Below are positions 46,031-55,564 of a stretch of DNA of 64,000 bases, one piece after another. The translations under genes and the position numbers were made by a program. The stretch spans positions 1 through 64,000 of the forward strand of contig CALSTB010000002.1 of NCBI GenBank assembly GCA_943789165.1, in the 5' to 3' direction. Every line of letters begins with the position of its first letter. Position 1 is the stretch's first letter. This stretch comes from an uncultured Bacteroidia bacterium (GTDB taxonomy: Bacteria > Bacteroidota > Bacteroidia > NS11-12g > UBA9320). The notes beneath the pieces were generated by a model. That model saw only the letters and a program-made list of their open reading frames with translations. It searched no databases and was not told where the DNA came from.

Positions 46031-46840
46031 TTATCGGTACATGTCGTCGTAGCCTTTGTGATTTTTCTTCAGCAAAGCATACACGACTCCAGGAGCAAAT
46101 TTGAGCATTATGTGTTGTAATTTCCCAAGGAAGGTAAGTGTAATCTCCTTCTTACGTCGATAAACCACCCAAGCAATCTTTTTGGCAACGTCTTCTCGCT
46201 TTGCGAGCTTCAACCCCTTCCGCTCTTTCAACTTCTCATACGTTCCGTCTGGCTTCAGAATGGTTTTTTCAGCTTCATTAGCCGTAAAGCCAACATAGAT
46301 TAGTCCACAATGTACTTGACCTTCCAATTCGATTTGCATGGCTTTCGCATACGCAGTTAAAGCCATTTTTGAAACCGAATACCCTGCATGTCCCGGTACG
46401 CCAATTTTAGCCGCCATACTACTAATAATGACCACACTTCCTTTCGTTTCTTTTAAATAAGGAAGCGCATAATATGTGGTACTAATCGTACCCATCGTAT
46501 TGATATCTATGACACTTGACCAGTTTTCCGGTGTTGACTCTTCAATGAGTCCGTGACTCGCAATTCCTGCGTTGTTCACCAACACATCGAGCTTACCATA
46601 GGCCGATATAGCATCGTCAATAAGTTTCTTACAATCTGCTTCTTTTGATACGTCTGCAACCACTTGTATACAAGAAATCTCTTTGCTTAATTCATCATAT
46701 GCTGATTGCAACTTCTTCGGATTTCTTCCGTTCAAAACAACTTTAGCACCATATTGCCCAAACATCAAAGCTGTGGCCTTACCAATGCCTTGACTTGAAC
46801 CAGTGACACAAACAACTTTGTCTTTAAAAAACGATTTCAT
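46031..46840 (-). CDS. Short-chain dehydrogenase
   Basis: The 269-residue oxidoreductase has the NAD(P) site CVTGSSQGIGKATALMFG, the NNAG motif (LVNNAGIASHG), and the catalytic Y-x-x-x-K (GYSVSKMALTAY). The C-terminal ITLTFLGKLQHIMLKFAPGV suggests a membrane-associated tail, as in lipid-acting members. It follows the NAD-dependent epimerase gene with eight bases between; together they could make or modify a lipid or sterol-like compound, but the substrate is not readable. Confidence 0.88.
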   Translation of the reverse strand: MKSFFKDKVVCVTGSSQGIGKATALMFGQYGAKVVLNGRNPKKLQSAYDELSKEISCIQVVADVSKEADCKKLIDDAISAYGKLDVLVNNAGIASHGLIEESTPENWSSVIDINTMGTISTTYYALPYLKETKGSVVIISSMAAKIGVPGHAGYSVSKMALTAYAKAMQIELEGQVHCGLIYVGFTANEAEKTILKPDGTYEKLKERKGLKLAKREDVAKKIAWVVYRRKKEITLTFLGKLQHIMLKFAPGVVYALLKKNHKGYDDMYR

Positions 46841-46848
46841 TGTAACTG

Positions 46849-47832
46849 CTATAAATACTTCTCTTGTTTAAACCACGCAACGGCTTCTTTTATCGCAAAC
46901 TCGATATCTGTTTCAGGCATGTCCAGTTCTTCCACAGCCTTTGCATTGCTATAGTAGTGAAATTCGTTAGATATGAGCGCCAATGGATAGCTTATGACTT
47001 GTTCTTTCTTTGTGATTTTTCCAACGAGAGAAAGTATCCCTCCATAAATCAAAACGGCAAAACTAGGTATAGCCAAAGTGGGTGGTTTTACGTTGAATAA
47101 ACCAGCCATTTTAGCAAACATGTCTTTGTAAGTCATGTTTACCCCAGAAGCCAAATAGCATTGACCAATTTCACCTTTGGTAACCGCGTTAGCAATTGCA
47201 TTGGCTACGTCTTTCACATATACAAAGTTTCGTCCGCCTGGAGAATATCCAGGGACTTTCCCTTGAAGCACAGAGATAATCATTTTCCCTGAACTTGGTT
47301 TTACGTCGTAGGGCCCAATCATAAAGGTCGGGTTGATAATAAGCGCAGGCAAGTTGTTCTCCCTTGTTTCTTTTAGGATGATTTCTTGTGCCTTATATTT
47401 TGAGGTGATATAATCCAATCCATACTTTTCTCCCACAAACGGATCCAATTCTGTTCCAGGGCTATCCATGTCGCCTGGTCCAAACGAATTGGCTGTTCCA
47501 ATGTGAATCAGTCTTTTTACACCTAACTCTTTTATCGCTTTAATCACATTTACAACGCCGTCTACATTTACTTTCCAGTAAAGACTGCCTTGGTTTGGCC
47601 ACGTGTCGGTTACGGCAGCAGCGTTGATAACAACGTCCGCACCAGCCATGGCTGTTTTTAGTTCATCGTAATTGAGCAAGTCTCCAAAACTCGCTTCAAT
47701 GTCCAAACCTTTCAGGTAACCTAAGTCCTTTCCTTGTTGGATAAACACCTTTACCTGATGGTTGGCATCGAGTAGAATTCTCACCAAGTTGTTCCCTAAT
47801 AATCCATCTGCTCCCGTTACAAAAATCTTCAT
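46849..47832 (-). CDS. NAD-dependent epimerase/dehydratase family protein
   Basis: The 327-residue extended SDR has VTGADGLLGNNLVRILL at the NAD site, the active-site pair YITSKYKAQE (YxxxK), and the substrate-side segment NPTFMIGPYDVKPSSG. It resembles the 3-beta-hydroxysteroid dehydrogenase/dihydroflavonol reductase group (DTWPNQGSLYWKVNVDG, PGYSPGGRNFVYVKDVANA). It stands eight bases upstream of the SDR gene and is likely co-transcribed. The substrate could be a nucleotide sugar or a hydroxylated lipid. Confidence 0.85.
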   Translation of the reverse strand: MKIFVTGADGLLGNNLVRILLDANHQVKVFIQQGKDLGYLKGLDIEASFGDLLNYDELKTAMAGADVVINAAAVTDTWPNQGSLYWKVNVDGVVNVIKAIKELGVKRLIHIGTANSFGPGDMDSPGTELDPFVGEKYGLDYITSKYKAQEIILKETRENNLPALIINPTFMIGPYDVKPSSGKMIISVLQGKVPGYSPGGRNFVYVKDVANAIANAVTKGEIGQCYLASGVNMTYKDMFAKMAGLFNVKPPTLAIPSFAVLIYGGILSLVGKITKKEQVISYPLALISNEFHYYSNAKAVEELDMPETDIEFAIKEAVAWFKQEKYL

Positions 47833-48019
47833 GAATTCAATTCCGTTTTAAGGTCGGCGAAGATACTGGTTGAATATGGATTGACCATACTTTTCGGATA
47901 AAGCATTACCATGTTTCAATAATCCGAACTTGTGCATAAAACCTTTAAAAGTTCAACAAAATCAAAACAATTTCGAATAGAAATCATATACCTTGGCACC
48001 ATCAAAAAAACACAACATA

Positions 48020-49156
48020 ATGGTTAACGGTACAATATTTATTGCGGGGGCGGGGGGAATTGGTCGAGCGGCAGCATTATTATTGGAGTCGAATGCCGCG
48101 TTGAATGCTCGTATTATTCTAGGTGACAACAGTGAAAAGCAACTGAATGAATCTCTGGCTTGGATACGTAAAGGAATTACAGAATCAACCGTTGAAGTCT
48201 TTAACATGGCGTCAAACAGTGAGGAAACTTTTCTTTCACTTTTGACTGATTGCGACGTGTTGTTAGATTGCCTGCCAGGAAGCTTTGCACCAAAGATGGC
48301 AACTCATGCTTTAAACCAAAAAACGCACTACGTTAACTTAACCGAGTACGTTAAAGAAACGGAACAAATCGCGGCGTTAGCCAAAAACGCTGAGACCGGT
48401 TTTGTTTTACAAACAGGTTTAGCACCAGGATACATCAACATCATCGCATTAAAATTGTACGACAATTTTGTGCGAGATTTTGGTGACGACAACCTAGAAA
48501 AAATGCAAATGAAAGTTGGGGCTTTGTCTAAAAACGCCCTCGCTCCTACGCATTACGCATTTACTTGGAGTCCAATTGGCGTGGCCACAGAGTATGTAAA
48601 AGATGCGATTGTTGTGAGAAATAATCAACGCATTTTGGTACCAGCCTTGTCTGGTAGAAACCTCATCACCATTGATGGTGTGGTTTATGAAGACAACTTC
48701 ACTTCTGGCGGAGCTGCAAATTTACCTTCGGCTTTGGCACATAAAATTAAAAGTATTGATTACAAAACCTTAAGATACCCTGGTCATTACAAATGGGTTG
48801 AAAAAACGTTAAACAAACTACCTATTTCCGAAAACCGCATTGAGAAACTATTTCATATAATGTTGGACAAAATTCCGGTTGTTAATGATGACGTGGTTAT
48901 TATCTATGCATCGGTTATGGGTAAGGATGGTGATGGCTTCTTAAGAAGTTATGAAAAATCATTGAAGATTCTTCCAATGAAAATTGGCGATCAAACACTG
49001 AGAGCGATTCAATCCACGACCGCTTCAGCCCTTTGTGAAATGGCGTTTTATCTGCTAACTCAAAATAAATCTGGTGTTATTTACCAAACAGACATTGACA
49101 AAGATGCCTTCTTAAATGGGCCATTTGTGAGCAGTGTTTATGGAAAATATGACTAA
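48020..49156 (+). CDS. Saccharopine dehydrogenase family protein
   Basis: The ATG at 48020 (MVNGTIFIAGAGGIGRAAAL) gives 378 residues and places the NAD-binding GAGGIG at once; the longer frame from a TTG at 47993 adds a polar leader. Family features are TDCDVLLDCLPGSFAPKMA, HYVNLTEYV and QTGLAPGYINIIALKLYDNF. Related proteins reduce imines to form saccharopine or carboxynorspermidine; which one here is unknown. It is divergent from the epimerase gene. Confidence 0.85.
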   Translation: MVNGTIFIAGAGGIGRAAALLLESNAALNARIILGDNSEKQLNESLAWIRKGITESTVEVFNMASNSEETFLSLLTDCDVLLDCLPGSFAPKMATHALNQKTHYVNLTEYVKETEQIAALAKNAETGFVLQTGLAPGYINIIALKLYDNFVRDFGDDNLEKMQMKVGALSKNALAPTHYAFTWSPIGVATEYVKDAIVVRNNQRILVPALSGRNLITIDGVVYEDNFTSGGAANLPSALAHKIKSIDYKTLRYPGHYKWVEKTLNKLPISENRIEKLFHIMLDKIPVVNDDVVIIYASVMGKDGDGFLRSYEKSLKILPMKIGDQTLRAIQSTTASALCEMAFYLLTQNKSGVIYQTDIDKDAFLNGPFVSSVYGKYD

Positions 49157-49305
49157 CTATTTAAGCGTGAACCAGTCTTTATAACTGGCTTACAGTCACG
49201 GTGCCATGGAAGAAATTCTTGGTGTATTTTTTTATAGAAATCAAGTATTTTTCAATTGCATTTGAAATCGGTAAACGTTATATTCGTTACCTAGTAGTAG
49301 TGCTT

Positions 49306-50118
49306 ATGGATTTTCAAATTAAAAACATTCTAGTCGGTTTCGACAATTCTAAATCTGCAAAAATTGCCTTAAACAAAGCAGCTGACACTGCCAGGAGATT
49401 TGACGCTAAATTACACGCCGTATACGTTTACCACGAGGGCACTGCTGACCCTAGCGTAGTACAACAGGCAGTCTTAGAAGTTGGCAACGCCATGGGTATT
49501 GACATAGAGTTTTTAATCAAAACTGGGAAAGTCTACAACGAAATTTCTGCTTTAGAACGTGAAATTGGCGCAGACATGGTGATTATCGGAACGCATGGAA
49601 ACAGCGGATGGCAACCATTTTGGATTGGAAGTAATGCTTTTAGAGTAGCGAGTGCATCGAACTGTCCTGTGATTACGATACTAGAAACTACCAAAGAAGC
49701 TCCGTTATCAGACATATTGCTACCACTGGATATTGACGAAACTACCCGACAAAAAGTGCCTTATGCTGCGATGATGGCTGAAGCGTTCGACGCAACAATT
49801 CACGTATTTTCGGTAACCAAAAACACAGACAAAGCAGCAAAGTCGAAATTGACCGCTTACGGGCGTCAAACAGAAAAATATCTACACGAAAGAGGCATTA
49901 AGACCACTTACCATTCCAAGTTTGGAGGCGATGTAACCCAAAACATTTTGGACTACTCAAAACAAATTCGTGCGGGTTTGATTATGATTATGGCTGATAC
50001 AGAAAGTAAAAGCTTTATCATGGGATCATACTCTCAAGACATTGTAAACAACAGTAAAGTTCCTGTAATGGTAATGCACAGTCGTGACCTTGCATTAACC
50101 GGTGCTGTAGGGTACTAA
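49306..50118 (+). CDS. Universal stress protein, tandem UspA
   Basis: The ATG at 49306 (MDFQIKNILVGFDNSKSAKI) starts the first Usp domain; an ATG at 49201 would add an implausible leader. The 270 residues hold two UspA domains. The first keeps the nucleotide-binding VIIGTHGNSGWQPFWIGSN (G-x2-G-x9-G type). The second, IMIMADTESKSFIMGSYSQ, has lost the glycines of that loop. Usp proteins help cells endure starvation or respiratory stress. The stop overlaps the 3' end of the convergent SDR gene by four bases. Confidence 0.9.
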   Translation: MDFQIKNILVGFDNSKSAKIALNKAADTARRFDAKLHAVYVYHEGTADPSVVQQAVLEVGNAMGIDIEFLIKTGKVYNEISALEREIGADMVIIGTHGNSGWQPFWIGSNAFRVASASNCPVITILETTKEAPLSDILLPLDIDETTRQKVPYAAMMAEAFDATIHVFSVTKNTDKAAKSKLTAYGRQTEKYLHERGIKTTYHSKFGGDVTQNILDYSKQIRAGLIMIMADTESKSFIMGSYSQDIVNNSKVPVMVMHSRDLALTGAVGY

Positions 50119-50882
50119 TATCCCTTATTCCGAATTACATTTCCTGCCGCAGGCTGAGCCTTTGGCATAATAATCATGTCATTTATATTGACATGTTCTG
50201 GACGTGATATGATATAATAAATGGCATCAGCAATGTCTTCTGCCACTAAATTCTCAAACCCATCGTACACTTTTTTAGCTTTCTCCGCATTTCCATGCAA
50301 CCGAACAAGTGAAAATTCAGTTTCGACAGCTCCAGGGTTGACGGCGGAAACTTTAATGCCATATTCGGCTAATTCTCTACGCATGCTTTGGTTCAAGGCG
50401 TCTACCATGTGCTTTGTCCCACAATACACATTTCCATTTGGATAAACTTCTTTCCCTGCAATCGAGCCAATATTGACAATATGCCCATGACCCTGTTTGA
50501 TTAGCAATGGGATGATTTGTCTGCTTACATATAGCAAACCCTTTACGTTGGTATCGATCATTTTATCCCAATCTTCCACGTCGCCGTTTTGCAATTTATC
50601 TAAACCACTTGCTAGACCAGCGTTGTTGACTAAAACATCAATCACCACGTTTTGATCAATAAGCTTTTGGACGTTTGCTTTTACCTCTTCGTTGGATCGA
50701 ACATCAAAACAAAGCGTAGTCACCTCTGTGTTGTATGTATCACGTATTGCTTTCGCTTCTTCCGTTAATCGCTCTTGTCGACGACCAGTGAGAATCAAGT
50801 TATACGCATTTGACGCTAACAAATGGGCAGTCGCTTTACCGATTCCAGAAGTTGCGCCAGTGATGAATGCCGTTTTTACCAT
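50115..50882 (-). CDS. SDR family NAD(P)-dependent oxidoreductase (YdfG-like)
   Basis: The ATG at 50882 (MVKTAFITGATSGIGKA) gives 255 residues; a TTG three codons upstream is the longer alternative. It shows TGATSGIGKATAH, the DVLVNNAGLASG segment, the catalytic GNVYCGTKHMVDALN (YxxxK) and the PGAVETEFSLVRLHG of the 3-hydroxy acid dehydrogenase (YdfG) group. Such enzymes oxidise short hydroxy acids such as serine or 3-hydroxypropionate with NADP. The gene is convergent with the universal stress gene. Confidence 0.9.
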   Translation of the reverse strand: MVKTAFITGATSGIGKATAHLLASNAYNLILTGRRQERLTEEAKAIRDTYNTEVTTLCFDVRSNEEVKANVQKLIDQNVVIDVLVNNAGLASGLDKLQNGDVEDWDKMIDTNVKGLLYVSRQIIPLLIKQGHGHIVNIGSIAGKEVYPNGNVYCGTKHMVDALNQSMRRELAEYGIKVSAVNPGAVETEFSLVRLHGNAEKAKKVYDGFENLVAEDIADAIYYIISRPEHVNINDMIIMPKAQPAAGNVIRNKGY

Positions 50883-50966
50883 AGAGTGCAAATATTGAAT
50901 AAATCTTGCGTTTTGAAATTATTTTTTCGAATTGCCTAAGTTTTCCAAATCTCTTAATCTTGTGGC

Positions 50967-51878
50967 ATGCATGCAGAATTGACCATTTTAGGCAATAACT
51001 CCGCCTCGCCAACAAGACACAGAAATCAAAGTGGTCAACACTTCAAACTGGGTCAAGATCAATTTTTGCTCGACTGTGGCGAAGGCACGCAGAAGCGACT
51101 AATTTTAAATCGAATCAATTACCAAAAAATCTCTCACATTTTCATTTCCCATTTACATGGCGATCATTTTTTAGGAGTGATGGGATTGTTGAATACGATG
51201 GCGCTCAATGGCCGCAAATCTCCCATTACCATTATATCTCCTAAAGGACTTCAAAGATTTTATAAGGTATATCAAGAAACCAGTGATGCTCACGAAACTT
51301 TTGACATCCATTTTATGGAACTAGGAACTGAGCAAAAACAGGTGATTACAACTCCACGAATCAAGATCACCGCAATACCTGTTTCTCACAGACTAACATG
51401 TTTCGCATACAAGCTGGAGCAAGTCAATATTGAACGACCATTGAATGTTGAAGCCTGTGAAAAGTACAAGATTCCTGTTGAGGCATTTAAAAACATCAAG
51501 CTGGGAGAAGACTATCAAATTGAATCTGGGAAGGTCATACCCAACATTGAATTAACCTTTGATTCACATGAGCCTATCTCTTATGGGTATATCACAGACA
51601 CCTTGTTCCGTCCAGATTTGGCCAACGAGTTCAGTGATTGCCACACAGTTTACCACGAAGCCACCTACTTGCATATTTTAATAGACAGGGCGATTAAGAC
51701 AAAACACAGCACGGCAATGCAGGCAGGGGAGTTTGCTAAAAAGGCGTCTGTAAATCAGTTACTTATTGGCCATTTCTCTTCTCGATACCTCAGCACAGAT
51801 GAACATCTTCACGAAGCACGAGGCGTATTTCCTGACACCCACATTGCTGAGGAAGGACAAACCTTCGAAATATACTGA
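50967..51878 (+). CDS. rnz: Ribonuclease Z
   Basis: RNase Z trims the 3' trailer of tRNA precursors. The 303-residue protein has the metallo-beta-lactamase motif HLHGDH (about 61-66), the tail-binding N-terminus LTILGNNSASPT, DCGEGTQKRL, and the histidine motifs PVSH (~142), YHEATY and GHFSSRY near the C-terminus. It has the length of bacterial short-form (ElaC) enzymes. The start is at the ATG at 50967. Confidence 0.95.
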   Translation: MHAELTILGNNSASPTRHRNQSGQHFKLGQDQFLLDCGEGTQKRLILNRINYQKISHIFISHLHGDHFLGVMGLLNTMALNGRKSPITIISPKGLQRFYKVYQETSDAHETFDIHFMELGTEQKQVITTPRIKITAIPVSHRLTCFAYKLEQVNIERPLNVEACEKYKIPVEAFKNIKLGEDYQIESGKVIPNIELTFDSHEPISYGYITDTLFRPDLANEFSDCHTVYHEATYLHILIDRAIKTKHSTAMQAGEFAKKASVNQLLIGHFSSRYLSTDEHLHEARGVFPDTHIAEEGQTFEIY

Positions 51879-51930
51879 TTGTCCACAGAGTATTCAGTCT
51901 GCAAGACAATCAATTCGCTGCTTAGCCGGT

Positions 51931-51938
51931 TATTTTTG
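51931..51938 (+). promoter_or_regulatory. TATTTTTG -7 box, ftsK
   Basis: TATTTTTG matches TAnnTTTG, 23 bases upstream of the ftsK ATG. A -33 TTG at the proper spacing is not obvious. Confidence 0.5.
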
Positions 51939-51961
51939 TGTGTTAGGGTTAATTGAGGCGA

Positions 51962-54373
51962 ATGGCTAAAAAGCAGGCAACAAAGAAAAAAACGAAAAGT
52001 AATAAATCCAGTTCTGGTGGTTTCTTCAGTCACTTATTGCTGCGTGATCCGCGTACAAGAAAAATTGTAGGTGGCATCATCTGTCTGTTCGCGATTTTTA
52101 TGTTTCTGTCTTTCTTATCGTTTCTATTTACATGGAAAGTCGACGAAAGTGCCGTATCAGGAAGTGCTGAGTACTTCAAAAACAATCAAGTGGCAACAAA
52201 AAACTGGATGAGTTTAATTGGTGCGAAATTAGCTTCTCTATTAATGCGTTCAGGTTTTGGCTTAACGGCCTTCACCCTACCCTATTTGGTAGCGATAATT
52301 GGTTTGCGGATTTACACCAACTCTAAAACGTTCAACATCTACATCGCACTTAAGTATACCCTACTGATCATTACCTTCTTCAGTCTTTTTATTGGCTTGG
52401 TGTTTCACCAATTTTACCCAAACTTAGCTGGTAATTTCGGTTATGGATTATACCAATGGCTGGCTTCTATGGTTGGTGCTTTTGGCGTGATACTTATCCT
52501 GCTCGCTTATTTGGCTAGTGTGCTTATTTGGAATTTTGACATTGATTTATACCATTGGTTTGGAGAAAAATTTCAATCCATTCGCGATAAGCGTAAATCG
52601 AAAAACGATGGGACAACAACACCATCCATTGACGACGACGAGTACATCGCACCTACAGAAACGTTATTCAGCAAAGACAATATTGATTTTGAGGTAAAAA
52701 CTGAAGACCCGCCTGTAGAAGTCGCTTCTCCAACTTCTGATTTTGAGATCGTTCAACCAAAAAAAGAAACGAAGGACAAGCCTAAAGAAGATTTAGACCT
52801 AACAATTGAGGAAAGTGTCGAGGAAGAAGAACTAAGTGAAAAGGAAATTGGTAGACAAGGCTTAGATACAGAATATGACCCAACCTTAGACTTATCAGGT
52901 TATAAGTTTCCGAATATTTCATTTTTAAATGAATATGCCGATCGGAAAGCGGAGGTCAGTGAATCAGACCTGAAGAGAAGTAAAGATCTTATTGTCGAAA
53001 CACTGCGTAATTACAAGATAGAAATTTCACAAATCAAGGCGACTATTGGACCAACCGTCACCTTGTTCGAAATTGTTCCTGCGCCTGGTGTCAAAATCTC
53101 GAAAATCAAAAACCTTGAAGACGACATCGCATTAAGCTTGGCTGCACTGGGCATACGGATTATCGCCCCAATCCCAGGAAAAGGAACTATTGGAATTGAG
53201 GTGCCAAACCAGGAACCAGAAATTGTTTCGATGCGTTCGGGGATTGCGAGTAAGAAATTCCAAGAGACCAAACACGATTTGCCCGTTTGTTTAGGAAAAA
53301 CGATTTCTAATGAAGTCTACGTTGCGGATTTGGCCAAGATGCCACACCTTCTAATGGCAGGTGCCACTGGACAAGGTAAGTCCGTTGGATTAAACGCCTT
53401 ATTGGTGTCACTGATGTACAAAAAGCATCCAGCGGAGCTAAAGTTCGTGTTGGTTGATCCGAAGAAAGTCGAACTGACTTTATACCAAAGAATTGAAAGA
53501 CATTACCTCGCTAAAATTCCGGGGGAAGGCGATTCTATTATCACCGACAATAAACTGGTTGTACAAACTTTAAACAGTTTGTGTATCGAAATGGATAATC
53601 GTTATGCGCTATTGCAGGACGCCATGGTGCGTAACATTAAGGAGTACAACACCAAGTTCATGAAACGGAAATTAAATCCAAATGAAGGGCATCGTTTCTT
53701 ACCTTATATTGTGGTGGTAGTTGACGAAGTGGCAGATTTAATCATGACTGCGGGCAAAGAAGTGGAACATCCCATTGCCAGATTGGCACAATTGGCTCGA
53801 GCGATTGGAATTCATTTGGTTTTGGCAACACAAAGACCATCGGTCAATATCATTACAGGTACCATTAAGGCAAACTTCCCTGCGCGGATAGCCTTTAGGG
53901 TGACGTCAAAAATTGATTCACGGACTATATTAGATGGAAACGGCGCAGACCAACTGATTGGTAAGGGAGATATGCTATACTCTAATGGTAGTGATATTAT
54001 TAGACTGCAATGTCCATTTGTTGATACACCTGAAGTAGAGCTCATCACCTCGTTTATCGGGGAACAAAAGGGATACTCTTCGGCCTATATGCTACCTGAG
54101 GTCCAAGAAGACGCCACTGGAAATAGTGAAGCTTTGGATGATGATGACAAAGACGCATTGTTTGAAGATGCTGCGCGCATAGTGGTGCAACATCAGCAAG
54201 GTAGTACTTCCTTATTGCAACGTAGATTAAAAATTGGATACAACCGTGCAGGCCGTATTATCGACCAATTAGAGCGTGCAAATATTGTCGGTCCCTTTGA
54301 AGGAAGTAAAGCGAGAGCTGTTCTTTTGCCAGACGAATATGCTTTGGAACAGTATTTGAACAACGAAGCTTAA
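51962..54373 (+). CDS. ftsK: DNA translocase FtsK
   Basis: FtsK pumps chromosome ends out of the closing septum. I take the ATG at 51962 (MAKKQATKKK) for 803 residues. The N-terminus has four membrane helices (IVGGIICLFAIFMFLSFLS onward), then an acidic linker, and the motor domain: Walker A GATGQGKSVGLNALL (~466) and Walker B VVVVDEVADLIM (~585), and the TQRPSVNIITGTIKANFP loop. The C-terminal winged-helix gamma domain (STSLLQRRLKIGYNRAGRIID) reads polar KOPS-like sites. The gene heads a likely run with lolA-like, DUF6438 and rhomboid genes. Confidence 0.96.
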   Translation: MAKKQATKKKTKSNKSSSGGFFSHLLLRDPRTRKIVGGIICLFAIFMFLSFLSFLFTWKVDESAVSGSAEYFKNNQVATKNWMSLIGAKLASLLMRSGFGLTAFTLPYLVAIIGLRIYTNSKTFNIYIALKYTLLIITFFSLFIGLVFHQFYPNLAGNFGYGLYQWLASMVGAFGVILILLAYLASVLIWNFDIDLYHWFGEKFQSIRDKRKSKNDGTTTPSIDDDEYIAPTETLFSKDNIDFEVKTEDPPVEVASPTSDFEIVQPKKETKDKPKEDLDLTIEESVEEEELSEKEIGRQGLDTEYDPTLDLSGYKFPNISFLNEYADRKAEVSESDLKRSKDLIVETLRNYKIEISQIKATIGPTVTLFEIVPAPGVKISKIKNLEDDIALSLAALGIRIIAPIPGKGTIGIEVPNQEPEIVSMRSGIASKKFQETKHDLPVCLGKTISNEVYVADLAKMPHLLMAGATGQGKSVGLNALLVSLMYKKHPAELKFVLVDPKKVELTLYQRIERHYLAKIPGEGDSIITDNKLVVQTLNSLCIEMDNRYALLQDAMVRNIKEYNTKFMKRKLNPNEGHRFLPYIVVVVDEVADLIMTAGKEVEHPIARLAQLARAIGIHLVLATQRPSVNIITGTIKANFPARIAFRVTSKIDSRTILDGNGADQLIGKGDMLYSNGSDIIRLQCPFVDTPEVELITSFIGEQKGYSSAYMLPEVQEDATGNSEALDDDDKDALFEDAARIVVQHQQGSTSLLQRRLKIGYNRAGRIIDQLERANIVGPFEGSKARAVLLPDEYALEQYLNNEA

Positions 54374-54437
54374 CTTTGCATGACTTTTAATCTTACCAAA
54401 ACGTCGGGCATTGTTTGGTAACACATAAAAAATTGAA

Positions 54438-55097
54438 ATGAAGAAAAACATCACTATAGCGTTAAGCGTTGTCGTCCTATTAGTTGCAGGTATGAATCGT
54501 TTAATTGCTCAAGACGCAACTGCAAACAAAATTCTAGGTACTGTAAGCGCAACGTATCAAACGTACAAAAGCATCAAAGCTGGGTTTTCAATCACGATTA
54601 ATAATACCCAGACCAAATCTAAAATCAAACAAAACGGAACGCTGTATTTAAAAGGTAAGAAATTTCGTATCAATTTGTCTGACCAAGAGATTTACTGTGA
54701 CGGCAAAACGATGTGGACCTACTTCAAAGAAGAAAATGAAGTTCAGATTACTAAATACGATGCAAACGCACAAGACATCAACCCATCTGAAATCTTTACC
54801 ATTTATCAAAAAGGTTTTACTTCTAAGTATGTGGGTGAAGCGATAGTTAGTGGGAAAACGATTCAGAAAATTGAACTTACTCCAACAAACAAATCCAAAC
54901 CGTATTTTAAGGTAAAACTAGATATTGACAAAGCATCTCACAAAGTGAATAACATGACTGTGATGAACAAAAATGGTGTGAACGCTACGTATAGCGTTAC
55001 TAGCTTTCAGTCAAACCTTACAATGAACGACACGTTTTTTAAGTTCGATGAAAAGAACAAACCTGGTGTTGTTGTCATTGACTTAACAAAAAATTAA
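54438..55097 (+). CDS. lolA: LolA-like outer membrane lipoprotein carrier
   Basis: LolA carries lipoproteins across the periplasm. The 219-residue protein has a signal peptide (ITIALSVVVLLVAGMNRLIAQ) and the LolA fold: ANKILGTVSATYQTYKSI, GTLYLKGKKFRINLSDQEIYCDGKTMWTYFKE, NEVQITKYDANAQDINP and NNMTVMNKNGVNATYSV. Weak sequence similarity among LolA proteins is normal, so the family fits but the exact partner is inferred. It follows ftsK by 64 bases and precedes DUF6438 by two. Confidence 0.85.
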   Translation: MKKNITIALSVVVLLVAGMNRLIAQDATANKILGTVSATYQTYKSIKAGFSITINNTQTKSKIKQNGTLYLKGKKFRINLSDQEIYCDGKTMWTYFKEENEVQITKYDANAQDINPSEIFTIYQKGFTSKYVGEAIVSGKTIQKIELTPTNKSKPYFKVKLDIDKASHKVNNMTVMNKNGVNATYSVTSFQSNLTMNDTFFKFDEKNKPGVVVIDLTKN

Positions 55098-55099
55098 AC

Positions 55100-55561
55100 A
55101 TGACACGCCTCAGCTATCTCATGTTGGGGCTTGTTTTGCTTGCAGGCACGTCTTGTAAAAACCGCAACCAAGTTCCAGAATCAGCCTACATTGTGTTTGC
55201 AGAAACGCCGTGTTTCGGAACTTGTCCGATATACAAAATGACTGTGTATGGTTCGGGATTAGCCAAATATGAAGGCGAAAGGTTTTCATCGAAGATTGGA
55301 AGTTTTGAGAAACAATTGTCGGCCAAAGAAACCAAAGATCTATTCAATCAGATTTATGATTTTTCTTGGAGCGAATTTCAAGAAAAGTATCCTGCCTCCG
55401 TATCAGACCTGCCTAGCACTGTTTTTGAATTTAACTACAAAGAGATTTCTAAGAAGCGCGTGAAGGTCACCGGTGAACATCCTGCGGAGTTAGATGTTTT
55501 AAAAGGTATCTTGTCTACATTAGCTGAAAGCGAAGGTTGGACAGACTTGAACACACAATAA
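55100..55561 (+). CDS. Lipoprotein, DUF6438 family
   Basis: The 153-residue protein has a lipobox leader (LMLGLVLLAGTSC, Cys at about 19) and the DUF6438 core (FAETPCFGTCPIYKMTVYGSG ends in two cysteines and 'GLAKYEG', then ETKDLFNQIYDF). The CFGTCP pair may form a disulphide. It starts two bases after the lolA-like stop, suggesting co-transcription. Function unknown. Confidence 0.85.
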   Translation: MTRLSYLMLGLVLLAGTSCKNRNQVPESAYIVFAETPCFGTCPIYKMTVYGSGLAKYEGERFSSKIGSFEKQLSAKETKDLFNQIYDFSWSEFQEKYPASVSDLPSTVFEFNYKEISKKRVKVTGEHPAELDVLKGILSTLAESEGWTDLNTQ

Positions 55562-55564
55562 ATC

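Noticed and set aside
49157-49305. Possible terminator ACCAGTCTTTATAACTGGC behind the saccharopine dehydrogenase gene
   Set aside because: The stem is five base pairs with no T run after it, so it is too weak to list.
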